Source of the DNA: Kiritimatiellia bacterium
GTDB taxonomy: Bacteria; Verrucomicrobiota; Kiritimatiellia; RFP12; UBA3636
NCBI GenBank assembly: GCA_017450425.1
Contig: JAFSUV010000120.1
Coordinates: 1 to 9,317, forward strand
DNA length: 9,317 bases
Direction: 5' to 3'
The notes below the pieces were generated by a model. The model was not told where the DNA came from. It worked only from the letters and a program-made list of their open reading frames with translations, and did not search any database. The translations under genes and the position numbers were made by a program. Of this stretch, positions 1 to 7,234 are shown one piece after another (the first letter of the stretch is position 1; each line of letters begins with the position of its first letter).

Positions 1-142
1 AAACCATTGAAATCGCATGCGAGGCTTTCACCCAAAAGGTGCATTGAAACTGGGAACCATGTGTATCCATAAAACCATCAATCTCTGTGCCTCCGTGCCT
101 CTGTGTGAGAAAGTCTGTTCGTGTCAACTGCGTTTTTTAGGG
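1..142. other. Non-coding region downstream of the lipoprotein gene
   Basis: No convincing gene is seen here. An open frame does run rightwards through this stretch into the lipoprotein gene, but it continues as an arginine-rich antisense shadow. Visible structure: a 10-base palindrome TCGCATGCGA at 13-22, the octamer CATTGAAA twice (5-12 and 42-49), and the tandem repeat listed separately. No stem-loop followed by a T-run is present on the minus strand after the lipoprotein stop codon, so no terminator for that gene can be pointed to. The base composition is visibly more AT-rich than the neighbouring coding sequence. Confidence 0.6.
82..105. repeat. Three tandem 8-base units (YCTCYGTG)
   Basis: Three consecutive octamers of consensus YCTCYGTG occupy 82-89, 90-97 and 98-105, differing at only one or two positions, and are followed by TGTGAG. 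The unit length is not a multiple of three and the stretch lies outside any credible gene. Intergenic runs of this CTCTGTG/CTCCGTG type recur in many bacterial genomes in my general experience, but that is recollection and could not be checked here. Function unknown. Confidence 0.6.
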
Positions 143-3100
143 TTATTTTTCCACGGGTGCCACGACTACGGTATCTGTCGCGGCACCTTGCGTTTCAAGC
201 TCCCCGGCGAGGAAGTCGAGATAGCGCTCCGGCGGGAACTCCGCCGGGCCGAGGCACAGCGTGTCGCAAACGCGCAGGGCGGCGCCGCTTTCGCCGCCTT
301 CCGACACGGAGCGTTCAAGCTTGATGCCGAATTCCGGCGCGTGCCAGACGCCGCCGTCCGCAGGTCGCGACGAAACGCGCCAGCCGTCGGGAAGTTGCAG
401 GATCGTGCTTTCGCGGCTTCTCAGCGTCGCGGAGCGGAGGAACGGAAAGCGGCGCGGCGCGGATTCCGGGGAAAGCACGGTGCGCTCGACGCGCAGCACG
501 AGACTGCCGTCGCCGCGGCGGACCGCGAAATCCGGCACTTCCAGCGCGTAGGAGCGCTCGCAGGCGCCGTCGCCGCCGCACGAAACTTCGATGTCGCCGA
601 CAAGCGCCGCAGACTGCGAAAACGCGGCCGCCGTCCTTTGCGCGTCGCGCCGCCGCTCTTCCGGCAGAATCTGCGAATACTTCCGCCTGAGCGCCGTCGC
701 CGCGACGCCGCGAAAACGCTCGCGCACCTCGACGCGCGCCGAGCCGTCGGCGCGAAGCGAACAGACACGATACGTTTCCGAGGCGTTGAGCCCGTCGTCG
801 CCCTCGCCGAAATCGGGAGCGCCGGAAAGGCGCGAAAATCCGACCTCTCCGCCTTCGCCGCCTTCCCCGCCGCCTTCGCCGCCGCCTTCCGGTTTCGCGC
901 CCTGCTCCCGCAGCGGAAGCGCGGCGAAAGCCCGGCCTTGATGCGCGTCGAACGGCAGCGGCGAAAAGCGCGAAGAGCCGTCGAGAAAATACGTGCGCCC
1001 GTCCTCGCCATCGACGGCGATCGAAACCGCGTCGATCGACTCCGGCCCGATGCGCCTTGAGAGCGGATCCGCTTCGCCCGGAGCGTCCCACCCGTCGCAG
1101 TAAAACCTGAGCGCCGGCTTAAGACCGAGCGCCCTGGCCATGGCGAGACGCAGGATTTGCCTGTCTGCGGCGTGGCCGTAGCGGAACGCGAGCGTTTCAT
1201 CGGCGCGCGAAAGCGACGAAAGCGGCAGCGAAGTCCACGCCGGCCCGGCGGCGCGCAGGTTCAAATCCGTCCAGTCGCGCACGGCGCGCACCTTTTCGGC
1301 GACTCCCGCTCCGGCCGGGACGAGCGACAAGGCGAGCGCCGCGGCGTTCGTCTCCGCGCGGGGATCGGAAAGCGCCTCGAAAGCGTCGCGTATGGCGCGG
1401 GCGCGTCCGCTTGCGGACTCCTCCGCCGCCTCCACGGTCGGAAACAGATCGTACGCATCGGGCGGATTCCCCTCGGAGGCGACGACCGACTGCGGCCCGC
1501 CGCCCGCGAGGCGCCAAACCGTGCAATCCGCGCCGTCGATGCGCTCCACCGCGTTTGTCGCGACGAGTCCGCGCCACCGGGGCTCGTGAAGCGAAAACAG
1601 GCTGCGCCACTTCTCCGGGCCGCGAACCTCCACCGCGTCTTCGCCGAACGAACCGTAGCGCCCGAGGCGGCAAAACGCGGAGAAGAAATCCTTTCCGAAA
1701 ATCCGGCGGCGAACCGTGTATTCGACCGTCGAGCCGGGTCCGACCTTCGGGAAGGAAACGGTTTTGAGCCGCCCCGCCGGGTAGCGCGGAGCGTCCGCGA
1801 CGTCGTCCTGATCGCCGTCGAAAATGTCGAGAGCGGGGTTTACTGGCGTCTCCGTGCCGTCCGGCGCGGTGATCTTCGCCTCCACAAGCTCGAAGTCCTC
1901 CACGGCCGGCTGCCAGGCGAATGCGACGTCCGCCGCCTTGCGCTGCCCCGCGTAGGAAAGGATCCTTTCGCGCCGCGTGGTGGTGACGGACCACGAGCGC
2001 GGCATGTCGCCGAGGTCTATCGCGACGCGGGCGCGCTCAAGGTAGATGTCGTCCTCCGGCTGCGGCGCGACCGCTTTTTCGAGCGCCGCGGCAAGCGCTT
2101 CGCGCGACGGCCGCGCGGCGCCGGAAGCGGAATCGCCCGCAAAAAACACCGGGGAGCGGTCCGACCTCTCTTCGCTCTCGCGCAGCGCGCGCAGTTCGGC
2201 GTATTCACCGGACGAAAAGCGCGACTTCATGAGCTGCATCGAGCGCACGAGCGTGTCGCCTTCGAGGCGGTCTTCGTACCGGACTGCGCCGCTGCGCAGC
2301 GAGGTTTCGACCATCGGCTCCGGCGTGCGGCCTTCGAACTTCACCGTTTCCGAAAACCCGCACGGATACTCCGTGACGAGCGGGAAGCGCCGCTTTTCGA
2401 GGCCGAGGTTGCCGACGATGTGCGACGACACGGCGAGCGCTTCCGCCATGCGCGGCGGATCAAGCGGCGACACCGCGGCCGGAATTTCGTACGAGAGCGT
2501 CAGCGAAAGCGGCGACAGGTCGGTGCGCAGCGCGGCCGGATCGGGCGAAAGCGCCCATCCGGCAAGGATCGCGCCGGGAAACGCGGTCGAGAGCATCCTC
2601 TGGCAGAACGCGCGTATCGAGTCGCGCGGGGCGGACGCGAACCGCCCCCGGTAGGCCACATCGTTGATGCCGCAGAAACTGAGCGTCGTTTCGCCTGCGG
2701 CGCCGCCGCCGTTTTCGTCCGCAAACCGGAGCGTCGTCTCGCCCTTCAGAAGGTTTTCCCCGGCCGGCAGAGGCGGCGTCTCCCGAATCGTCTCCCCTTC
2801 TTCGCGCGCCACGAGATAGCTTTTTTCGCAGAGATACTCCGGCAGGAGCGAGCGGGTCGTCTCGCTCGTGGGATCCATCATCATGTACGGGTCGGACGGG
2901 TCGCCGGACGCCACGGCGACGATTGCATGGTTGAAGTAGGGCTGCGGCACGTCGGGGTCTTTCCTTTCGCCCACATGCACGAGCGCGGGCCAGGCCTCGA
3001 TGCCGGCCATGCGCAGCAGCGCCACGAGCAGCGCGGCCTTGTCGCGGCACACGCCGTAGCGGTTGTCGAACGTCAGCGACACGTCGTGCGGCTCGTACCC

Positions 3101-4162
3101 CGGAGCCTCGCTCTCGGCCATCGCGCCCATGTAGCGCACGTCGCGCGAAACGAAATCGAAGAGCGCCCGCACGGCGTCGCTCCTCTCCGCCGCGTCGCCG
3201 CAGAGATCGGCCACCAGCGCGGCCATGGCCGCGTTCGTGGCCGCGAGCCGGGGCGCGCAAAGTTTTGCGTACCAGCGCGACAGCGCCTCCCAGTTCTCCG
3301 CCGTGGAGAGCATGAGCCGCGCCGTGCAGGTGTGGGCGGGCGGCATGTCCGGCTCCGGGAAGAAGCGCGGAGTCTCCTCCGGCACGATCCAGGTTTCCGC
3401 GATGCGGCCGAGCGCGGCGTTCGTCTCCGCCGCGTGCTCGATCGCGATCGCGTCGGCGTCGCGCAGCGCGCGGGCCGCCAGCGGGAGGGCCGAAGGGCCG
3501 TCGATCCTCACCCCCTGCCACAGCACGGGCGAAGTTTGCTCGAAAGTCAGCCAGTCGGCGTAAACGCCCTCGGCGCGGGGCTTTACCGTGGTGCGGCGCA
3601 CCGTGGTTTCGACCGTATCGCCGACCTCCAGGCCGGGGAAGGCGAGCGTCCAGGTCTTGTCGTTCGGGTCGTGTATGTTGGAGGCGAGTGCGCCGGTGTC
3701 GATCGCCTCGGCGAGATTCTCCGCAAGGTCGATGTCGCGCACGGCGCCGCCCGCCGAGTGCACCCGCGCCACCAGCACCGTGACGGAGCCGTAGAAATCG
3801 TTGTTCCAGATCGAGTGCGACTCGTTCTGCTCGAGCCCGCGGTCGGTGAGGATCTTGTCGATCGAAGTCCAAGTCGTCTCGTACGTCCCGTCCGCTTCGT
3901 ACCGCGTCTCCTCCCACTGGAACACGGCCGCGGTGTCGGCGTCCGGAAACCGCTCCGCCGTGACGGCGGCGAGGAAATCCGCCGAGATCGCCTCGGCGTA
4001 CCGTTCCGCGGCCTCCCGGGAGGCGAACCCCGGCGCAGCGTCCGCCGCCCCGTTCCGCGCCCGGCCCGGCCCGTTCCAAAGTCCGCCGGCCACGGGTGCG
4101 CTGGAGCATCCGGCCAGCATTGCCGCCGCAGCGGCGGCGATCGCGATTTTCACCATGTTCAT
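143..4162 (-). CDS. Large lipoprotein with two DUF3857/transglutaminase-like units, the second degenerate
   Basis: The protein is 1339 aa. The ATG at 4162 is chosen over the in-frame GTG at 4192 because a purine-rich ribosome site (AAAGGG, 4175-4170) precedes it and it puts a short lipoprotein signal at the N-terminus: Lys5, an Ala-rich core, lipobox LAGC with Cys19 as lipidation site. Unit 1: DUF3857-like beta domain about residues 75-230, then a transglutaminase/papain-like core about 325-435 with RYGVCRDKA (Cys372), FNHAIV (His412) and MMMDP (Asp430), then a beta-rich C-terminal region to about 690. Unit 2 repeats this order from about 720: DUF3857-like about 720-860, a core with RYGHAADRQ where Ala998 replaces the Cys, Ala1045 replaces the His and Asp1061 is kept, a Gly/Glu linker at 1092-1106, then a C-terminal beta region. 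Known for the family: such proteins are exported and some transglutaminase-like folds act as proteases or peptide cross-linkers. The substrate here is unknown. Neighbours give no operon; it diverges from the glycosyltransferase. Ser20 after the lipidated Cys is compatible with outer-membrane sorting under the E. coli rule (inference). Confidence 0.9.
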   Translation of the reverse strand: MNMVKIAIAAAAAAMLAGCSSAPVAGGLWNGPGRARNGAADAAPGFASREAAERYAEAISADFLAAVTAERFPDADTAAVFQWEETRYEADGTYETTWTSIDKILTDRGLEQNESHSIWNNDFYGSVTVLVARVHSAGGAVRDIDLAENLAEAIDTGALASNIHDPNDKTWTLAFPGLEVGDTVETTVRRTTVKPRAEGVYADWLTFEQTSPVLWQGVRIDGPSALPLAARALRDADAIAIEHAAETNAALGRIAETWIVPEETPRFFPEPDMPPAHTCTARLMLSTAENWEALSRWYAKLCAPRLAATNAAMAALVADLCGDAAERSDAVRALFDFVSRDVRYMGAMAESEAPGYEPHDVSLTFDNRYGVCRDKAALLVALLRMAGIEAWPALVHVGERKDPDVPQPYFNHAIVAVASGDPSDPYMMMDPTSETTRSLLPEYLCEKSYLVAREEGETIRETPPLPAGENLLKGETTLRFADENGGGAAGETTLSFCGINDVAYRGRFASAPRDSIRAFCQRMLSTAFPGAILAGWALSPDPAALRTDLSPLSLTLSYEIPAAVSPLDPPRMAEALAVSSHIVGNLGLEKRRFPLVTEYPCGFSETVKFEGRTPEPMVETSLRSGAVRYEDRLEGDTLVRSMQLMKSRFSSGEYAELRALRESEERSDRSPVFFAGDSASGAARPSREALAAALEKAVAPQPEDDIYLERARVAIDLGDMPRSWSVTTTRRERILSYAGQRKAADVAFAWQPAVEDFELVEAKITAPDGTETPVNPALDIFDGDQDDVADAPRYPAGRLKTVSFPKVGPGSTVEYTVRRRIFGKDFFSAFCRLGRYGSFGEDAVEVRGPEKWRSLFSLHEPRWRGLVATNAVERIDGADCTVWRLAGGGPQSVVASEGNPPDAYDLFPTVEAAEESASGRARAIRDAFEALSDPRAETNAAALALSLVPAGAGVAEKVRAVRDWTDLNLRAAGPAWTSLPLSSLSRADETLAFRYGHAADRQILRLAMARALGLKPALRFYCDGWDAPGEADPLSRRIGPESIDAVSIAVDGEDGRTYFLDGSSRFSPLPFDAHQGRAFAALPLREQGAKPEGGGEGGGEGGEGGEVGFSRLSGAPDFGEGDDGLNASETYRVCSLRADGSARVEVRERFRGVAATALRRKYSQILPEERRRDAQRTAAAFSQSAALVGDIEVSCGGDGACERSYALEVPDFAVRRGDGSLVLRVERTVLSPESAPRRFPFLRSATLRSRESTILQLPDGWRVSSRPADGGVWHAPEFGIKLERSVSEGGESGAALRVCDTLCLGPAEFPPERYLDFLAGELETQGAATDTVVVAPVEK
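845..889 (-). repeat. In-frame Gly/Glu tandem repeat tract in the lipoprotein
   Basis: The coding strand repeats GAAGGCGGC-type units (12, 12, 9 and 9 bases, then GAG), encoding the stretch from Glu1092 to Glu1106 with pattern EGGGEGGGEGGEGGE. It sits just after the degenerate second transglutaminase-like core and before the last beta-rich region, so it most likely forms a flexible acidic linker. All units are multiples of three, so repeat-number change would alter linker length without a frameshift. Confidence 0.75.
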
Positions 4163-4169
4163 GCATGTA

Positions 4170-4190
4170 CCCTTTCTTTTCGCGATTATC
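4170..4190 (-). promoter_or_regulatory. Candidate extended -10 and ribosome binding site for the lipoprotein gene
   Basis: Reading the minus strand, TGTGATAAT forms an extended -10 element (hexamer GATAAT at 4190-4185, 5 of 6 to TATAAT, preceded by TG-N). No good -35 is seen 16-18 bases further upstream, which is tolerable for an extended -10 promoter. The predicted start of transcription is about 4178. The AAAGGG ribosome site at 4175-4170 ends 7 bases before the ATG at 4162 and decides that start. The resulting leader would be only about 16 bases, which is tight, so the promoter is less certain than the ribosome site. Confidence 0.4.
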
Positions 4191-4228
4191 ACACAATCGG
4201 CGCTGAAACTGGCGACTGAGTCCGAATT

Positions 4229-4257
4229 TTGACAAGGTGTGCGTTTTTCGGTACCAT
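4229..4257 (+). promoter_or_regulatory. Sigma70-type promoter for the glycosyltransferase gene
   Basis: A perfect TTGACA (-35) at 4229-4234 is followed after exactly 17 bases by TACCAT (-10, 4 of 6) at 4252-4257. Predicted transcription start is near 4264, leaving a leader of about 80 bases before the ATG at 4345. It lies in the divergent gap between the lipoprotein and the glycosyltransferase and points toward the latter. The leader contains a weak 4-base stem (CGGC/GCCG, 4312-4324) and a T-rich stretch, which is too short to call an attenuator. Confidence 0.6.
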
Positions 4258-4344
4258 GCGCGCGTTCACACCTGTCCGTTTTTCCCGAATGTCAGCCCCT
4301 CTGCGATGCGACGGCGTCCTGCCGCTTCTTTTTAGGTTTAGGAC

Positions 4345-5622
4345 ATGATCTTTTCCCCGGCGATGAAAAATGTCATGAAAAGTGCGCTCTTTCCGATCAA
4401 GGCGTTTCGGATGTGGGGCGCAAGAGGAGTCGTGGACTATATCTTGCGACAAGGCCGAATGCGGAGGGAGAGGTCGTTCTTCCTCGACAATGCGCGATCG
4501 AAGCCGCATGCCCGGCCAGAGCGGGGCATCACGATAGCCGGGAACCTCAGTGCCACGGGCAGCCTTTCAAAAGTCCTCCGCGATTTTGCTCTTTGCCTCA
4601 AGGACGCCGGCATCCCGTTCCAGACGTTTGACATGGGTCCGGGAGCAATACCGGATTCGGATCTGAAACCCGTGCTTACGCCGCCGGAGCGGTTCGAAGT
4701 CTGCCGTTTTTCGCATTCGGTCGAGATGATATCGGCCAAAATTCCCCGGCAAGTCGTTTCCCGGCGCGCCAGAATCGTCTTCTGGGAATACAACGAGGGC
4801 GTCGGCGACGGTTATCCCTGCCTGTGGAAGAAAGACGCCGCGATAATCGCGATGTCGGATTTCAACTATTCGTATTTCCGCAGGGAGTTCGGCGCGACGC
4901 ATCCGGTGTTCAAGCTCCCGTATCCGCTGCGCGTGGATGTCTCCGGCATCCCGGACGCCCAGGCGTGCCGGGCCAAGTTCGGCATCCCCCAAGATGCATT
5001 TGTCGTATTCTTCAACTTTTCGTTCGGTTCGGGGTGGTATCGCAAAAATCCGGCCGGTGCCGTGCGCGCTTTCGCGCGGGCTTTCCGCCACGACGAAAGC
5101 GCCAGGCTGGTCTTCAAGACGACGGACAGAAAGACCCACATGGACCTTGAAGAACGTCTGCTGGGCGTGGCCGCCGAAGAAGGCGTCCGCGACAGGATCG
5201 TTCTCTTCGGCGAATGGATGACTGAACGCGACGTCCTGGAACTTACGAATTGCTGCGATGTCTATCTTTCGCTGCACCGCGCCGAAGGCTTCGGGCTCGG
5301 ATGCGCGGAGGCCATGTGCCTCGGCAAGGCGGTGGTCGCCACGGACTACAGCGCAACGACCGAGTTTTGCAAGCCGGAGCATTCGATGCCGATCCCGTTC
5401 AAACTGGCGGAGGTTGACGACGAGGAGAAGGCGGCGCAGCCGGCCATTCGCTTTGTCCGCTGGTGGGCGGAGCCGGACATCGACGCTGCGGCTGAGGCCC
5501 TGGGGAAACTTCGCGACGACAGGCAATTCCGCATGCGCCTCGGCGCGGACGCGCGCGCCTTCATCCAGAAGACCTATTCCACCGAAAACTTCAAGCGCGC
5601 GGTGCAGGAGTTCCTGGGCTGA
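4345..5622 (+). CDS. GT4-family (group 1) glycosyltransferase
   Basis: The protein is 425 aa, a normal length for GT-B fold enzymes of this family, which move a sugar from a nucleotide donor to a lipid-linked or polysaccharide acceptor at the inner face of the membrane. The N-terminal Rossmann half has a glycine/serine-containing loop after the first strand (GITIAGNLSATGSLSKVLRD, about 61-80). The C-terminal half has the RKNP segment at 233-236, the donor-site basic region VFKTTDRKT (Lys258), and the diagnostic E-x7-E motif EGFGLGCAE with Glu314 and Glu322 followed by AMCLGKAVVATDYS. No membrane segment or signal peptide is evident. The start ATG has AGG at 4334-4336, 8 bases upstream; Met7 is a less supported alternative. 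It is a single-gene unit with its own promoter, converging on the acyltransferase gene. Codon use looks looser than in the neighbours, with several ATA codons and AGA/AGG, hinting at separate ancestry. Acceptor and sugar cannot be told; an envelope polysaccharide role is inference. Confidence 0.88.
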   Translation: MIFSPAMKNVMKSALFPIKAFRMWGARGVVDYILRQGRMRRERSFFLDNARSKPHARPERGITIAGNLSATGSLSKVLRDFALCLKDAGIPFQTFDMGPGAIPDSDLKPVLTPPERFEVCRFSHSVEMISAKIPRQVVSRRARIVFWEYNEGVGDGYPCLWKKDAAIIAMSDFNYSYFRREFGATHPVFKLPYPLRVDVSGIPDAQACRAKFGIPQDAFVVFFNFSFGSGWYRKNPAGAVRAFARAFRHDESARLVFKTTDRKTHMDLEERLLGVAAEEGVRDRIVLFGEWMTERDVLELTNCCDVYLSLHRAEGFGLGCAEAMCLGKAVVATDYSATTEFCKPEHSMPIPFKLAEVDDEEKAAQPAIRFVRWWAEPDIDAAAEALGKLRDDRQFRMRLGADARAFIQKTYSTENFKRAVQEFLG

Positions 5623-5630
5623 CCGGCGAG

Positions 5631-5669
5631 CGCGGGACGTTCGCATCCGGGCGGCGGCCTCCGCGTTTT
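5631..5669 (+). terminator. Weak candidate terminator after the glycosyltransferase gene
   Basis: In the 46-base convergent gap, CGCGG (5631-5635) can pair with CCGCG (5661-5665), or GCGG (5651-5654) with CCGC (5661-5664), immediately followed by TTTT. The stems are short or enclose a large loop and the T-run is minimal, and it abuts the stop codon of the opposing gene. It is offered only because position and T-run are right. Confidence 0.25.
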
Positions 5670-6643
5670 CATTGGCGGCGGGGTTTTTCCCGCACCGGAT
5701 CGAGGACCCAGCGCTTGTTGTACCAGAACCACTGCCCGGGATCCTGGCGGATGGCCCTGTCGAACTGCGCGACGACTTCGCGCGTGAGGCGCAGCTCCTC
5801 CGCTTCGCGCGGCGCCGCGCGATCCGGGAAAAGAGTCGGGAAGAACTCTATTTCAAAGCGCCGCCACGCGACGCGGCGCATCACGAGCGGCACGATCGGC
5901 ACGTCCGCCTCGCGCGCGAGCAGCCCCATGCCGCGGGCGAGGTTCGCGACGCCGCCGAGGAACGGCACCGGGAGCGCCGGCGTGCGCGAGCGCGTGTCGG
6001 GCAGGATGGCGAACACTTCGCCGCGCTTCACCCGGCGGAGCATCTCCACGAAGACGCGCGGCCCGCCGTCCCGCTCCAGCACCTCCATGCCGTGGCCGCT
6101 GCGCATCCTGCCCATCAGAGCGTTCACGAAAGGGTTGCGCTGGCGGGCGGCGACGCTGAAGATCGGCAGCCCCGAAAGCTCCACGATCGACCCCGCCAGG
6201 TCCCAGTTGCCGCAGTGCGGCAGGGCGAGTATGACGCCGCGGCCGCCCGCCTGGCCGAGCGCTTCGCGGATGCGCCGCACGCATTTGTCCGCGCCGGGCA
6301 CGAGCGCTTCGAGACGCTTCAAGTCCGTCTTCGCGATGCGGAGCATGTCAACCACGTTGAACGCGGTGTTGCGCAGCGAGAGCCACGCCGTGCGCCGCGC
6401 CTCGCGCGCCGAAACGCCCGGCCCCAGCACAAGCGAAATCCGCCGCTGCGCCTCCCGCCTGCGCCCGGCCATCGCGAAAAACGCGAATTTGGCAACGACC
6501 CACGCCACGCACTGCGCCGCCGCGAGCGGAAGCGCGTTGCAGACGGCGCCGACGCACTTGAGGGCGAGCCATTCCGCGCGCCACCGCACCGGATGGTACG
6601 GCCGATTCCGCGCCTGCGCGCCGCGAATTCCGGCTTCGGCCAC
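5669..6643 (-). CDS. LpxL/HtrB-family lysophospholipid (lipid A) acyltransferase
   Basis: The protein is 324 aa, close to the usual 300-330 for this family. These inner-membrane-associated enzymes transfer a secondary acyl chain onto the lipid A precursor. Visible features: an amphipathic/hydrophobic N-terminal segment about residues 25-58; the catalytic HxxxxD box in LPHCGNWDL (His143, Asp148); a substrate-site region ARQRNPFVNALMGRMRSGHG at about 166-185; the later block FAILPDTRSRTPALPVPFLG at about 211-230; and a C-terminal PGQWFWYNKRW, the counterpart of the PeQWlW...RW ending of LpxL-type proteins. The start codon is GTG, four bases after the rsfS stop, with only a weak GGGG about 10 bases upstream; translation is probably coupled to rsfS. 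Which acyl chain or acceptor position is used, and whether it is LpxL- or LpxM-like, cannot be decided from sequence, so no symbol is given. Confidence 0.88.
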   Translation of the reverse strand: MAEAGIRGAQARNRPYHPVRWRAEWLALKCVGAVCNALPLAAAQCVAWVVAKFAFFAMAGRRREAQRRISLVLGPGVSAREARRTAWLSLRNTAFNVVDMLRIAKTDLKRLEALVPGADKCVRRIREALGQAGGRGVILALPHCGNWDLAGSIVELSGLPIFSVAARQRNPFVNALMGRMRSGHGMEVLERDGGPRVFVEMLRRVKRGEVFAILPDTRSRTPALPVPFLGGVANLARGMGLLAREADVPIVPLVMRRVAWRRFEIEFFPTLFPDRAAPREAEELRLTREVVAQFDRAIRQDPGQWFWYNKRWVLDPVREKPRRQ

Positions 6644-6647
6644 GGCG

Positions 6648-6968
6648 CTAGCCCCAGAGCGACTCGATGTCGTAGTATTCGCGCGCTTCGGGCAAAAACA
6701 GGTGGATCATCACATCGACGTAGTCGAGGACGATCCACGCGCTCTCGGCGTCGCCCGACACGCGCGCGCCTTCACCGCAGGATTCGCGCAGCGCGCGCTG
6801 CACCGCCACGGAGAGCGACCTCAGGTGCGGGGCGCTCGTGGCGGAGGCCACCACGATCTCGTCCGTCACGGACGATTTGCCGCGCACGTCGTAGTGGCGG
6901 ATGTTTTCGGCCTTTTTGCCGTCGAGCGCCCCGATCGCGGCGCTCACAATGTCCTTCGTTTCGCTCAT
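6648..6968 (-). CDS. rsfS: Ribosome silencing factor RsfS
   Basis: The protein is 106 aa, typical for RsfS (DUF143/Iojap family), which binds ribosomal protein uL14 on the large subunit and blocks joining to the small subunit when nutrients are scarce. The family core is complete: KKAENIRHYDVRG and the DEIVVASATSAPHLRSL stretch (about 36-52), then the hallmark WIVLDYVDVMIHLF at 78-91, and the ending EAREYYDIESLW. The ATG at 6968 is chosen because GAGAGG lies 10 bases upstream and it starts the conserved domain; the longer open frame upstream runs through the terminator and tRNA and is not coding. It is followed closely by the acyltransferase gene, presumably in one transcript. No promoter is obvious in the 32 bases between the tRNA terminator and this start. 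The more common partner nadD is not seen here. Confidence 0.93.
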   Translation of the reverse strand: MSETKDIVSAAIGALDGKKAENIRHYDVRGKSSVTDEIVVASATSAPHLRSLSVAVQRALRESCGEGARVSGDAESAWIVLDYVDVMIHLFLPEAREYYDIESLWG

Positions 6969-7000
6969 CGCTGCCAATCCTCTCGCTACGGCGACTTCAA

Positions 7001-7035
7001 GAAAAAGGCCGGATCGCCGCTTTGGCGACCCGGCC
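7001..7035 (-). terminator. Intrinsic terminator of tRNA-Asp
   Basis: On the minus strand a 12-base stem (7035-7024 pairing with 7018-7007, one G-T pair, otherwise perfect) with a 5-base loop is followed by TTTTTC (7006-7001). It begins 6 bases past the encoded CCA end of the tRNA. This is a textbook Rho-independent terminator for the tRNA transcript and stands directly upstream of rsfS on the same strand. Confidence 0.85.
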
Positions 7036-7040
7036 GAAAC

Positions 7041-7117
<77 letters not shown>

Positions 7118-7169
7118 AGGGAGGCCTCCGAAGCGATGCCGACATGGCTTCGCGTCGAAAACGGGATGC

Positions 7170-7220
7170 ATGATAGCACGGGAGAAAAGCAAATGCAAGC
7201 AAAAAAAACGAAAAACTTTT
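7170..7220 (-). promoter_or_regulatory. tRNA-Asp promoter with A/T-rich upstream element
   Basis: On the minus strand, TTGCAT (-35, 7198-7193) and TATCAT (-10, 5 of 6, 7175-7170) are separated by exactly 17 bases. Upstream of the -35, 7220-7201 is almost pure A/T (T-runs on this strand), resembling an UP element of stable-RNA promoters. The predicted start is near 7163, giving a tRNA leader of about 46 bases. The discriminator region after the -10 (GCATCCC) is G/C-rich, as at stringently controlled promoters in other bacteria (inference). Confidence 0.7.
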
Positions 7221-7234
7221 CTAGTATGCTAAAG

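Noticed and set aside
13..22. Palindrome TCGCATGCGA as an operator or attachment site
   Set aside because: A single 10-base palindrome with no nearby promoter, integrase or second copy in the window; it is mentioned only as part of the gap description.
1157..4219. A 1020-codon open frame on the plus strand opposite the lipoprotein gene
   Set aside because: It is very rich in Arg and Ala with no recognisable domain, as expected for the antisense shadow of GC-rich coding sequence. The minus strand has a lipobox, domain repeats and a ribosome site.
4312..4333. Attenuator-like stem plus T-run in the glycosyltransferase leader
   Set aside because: The stem is only four base pairs (CGGC/GCCG) and the T-run is interrupted; too weak to call.
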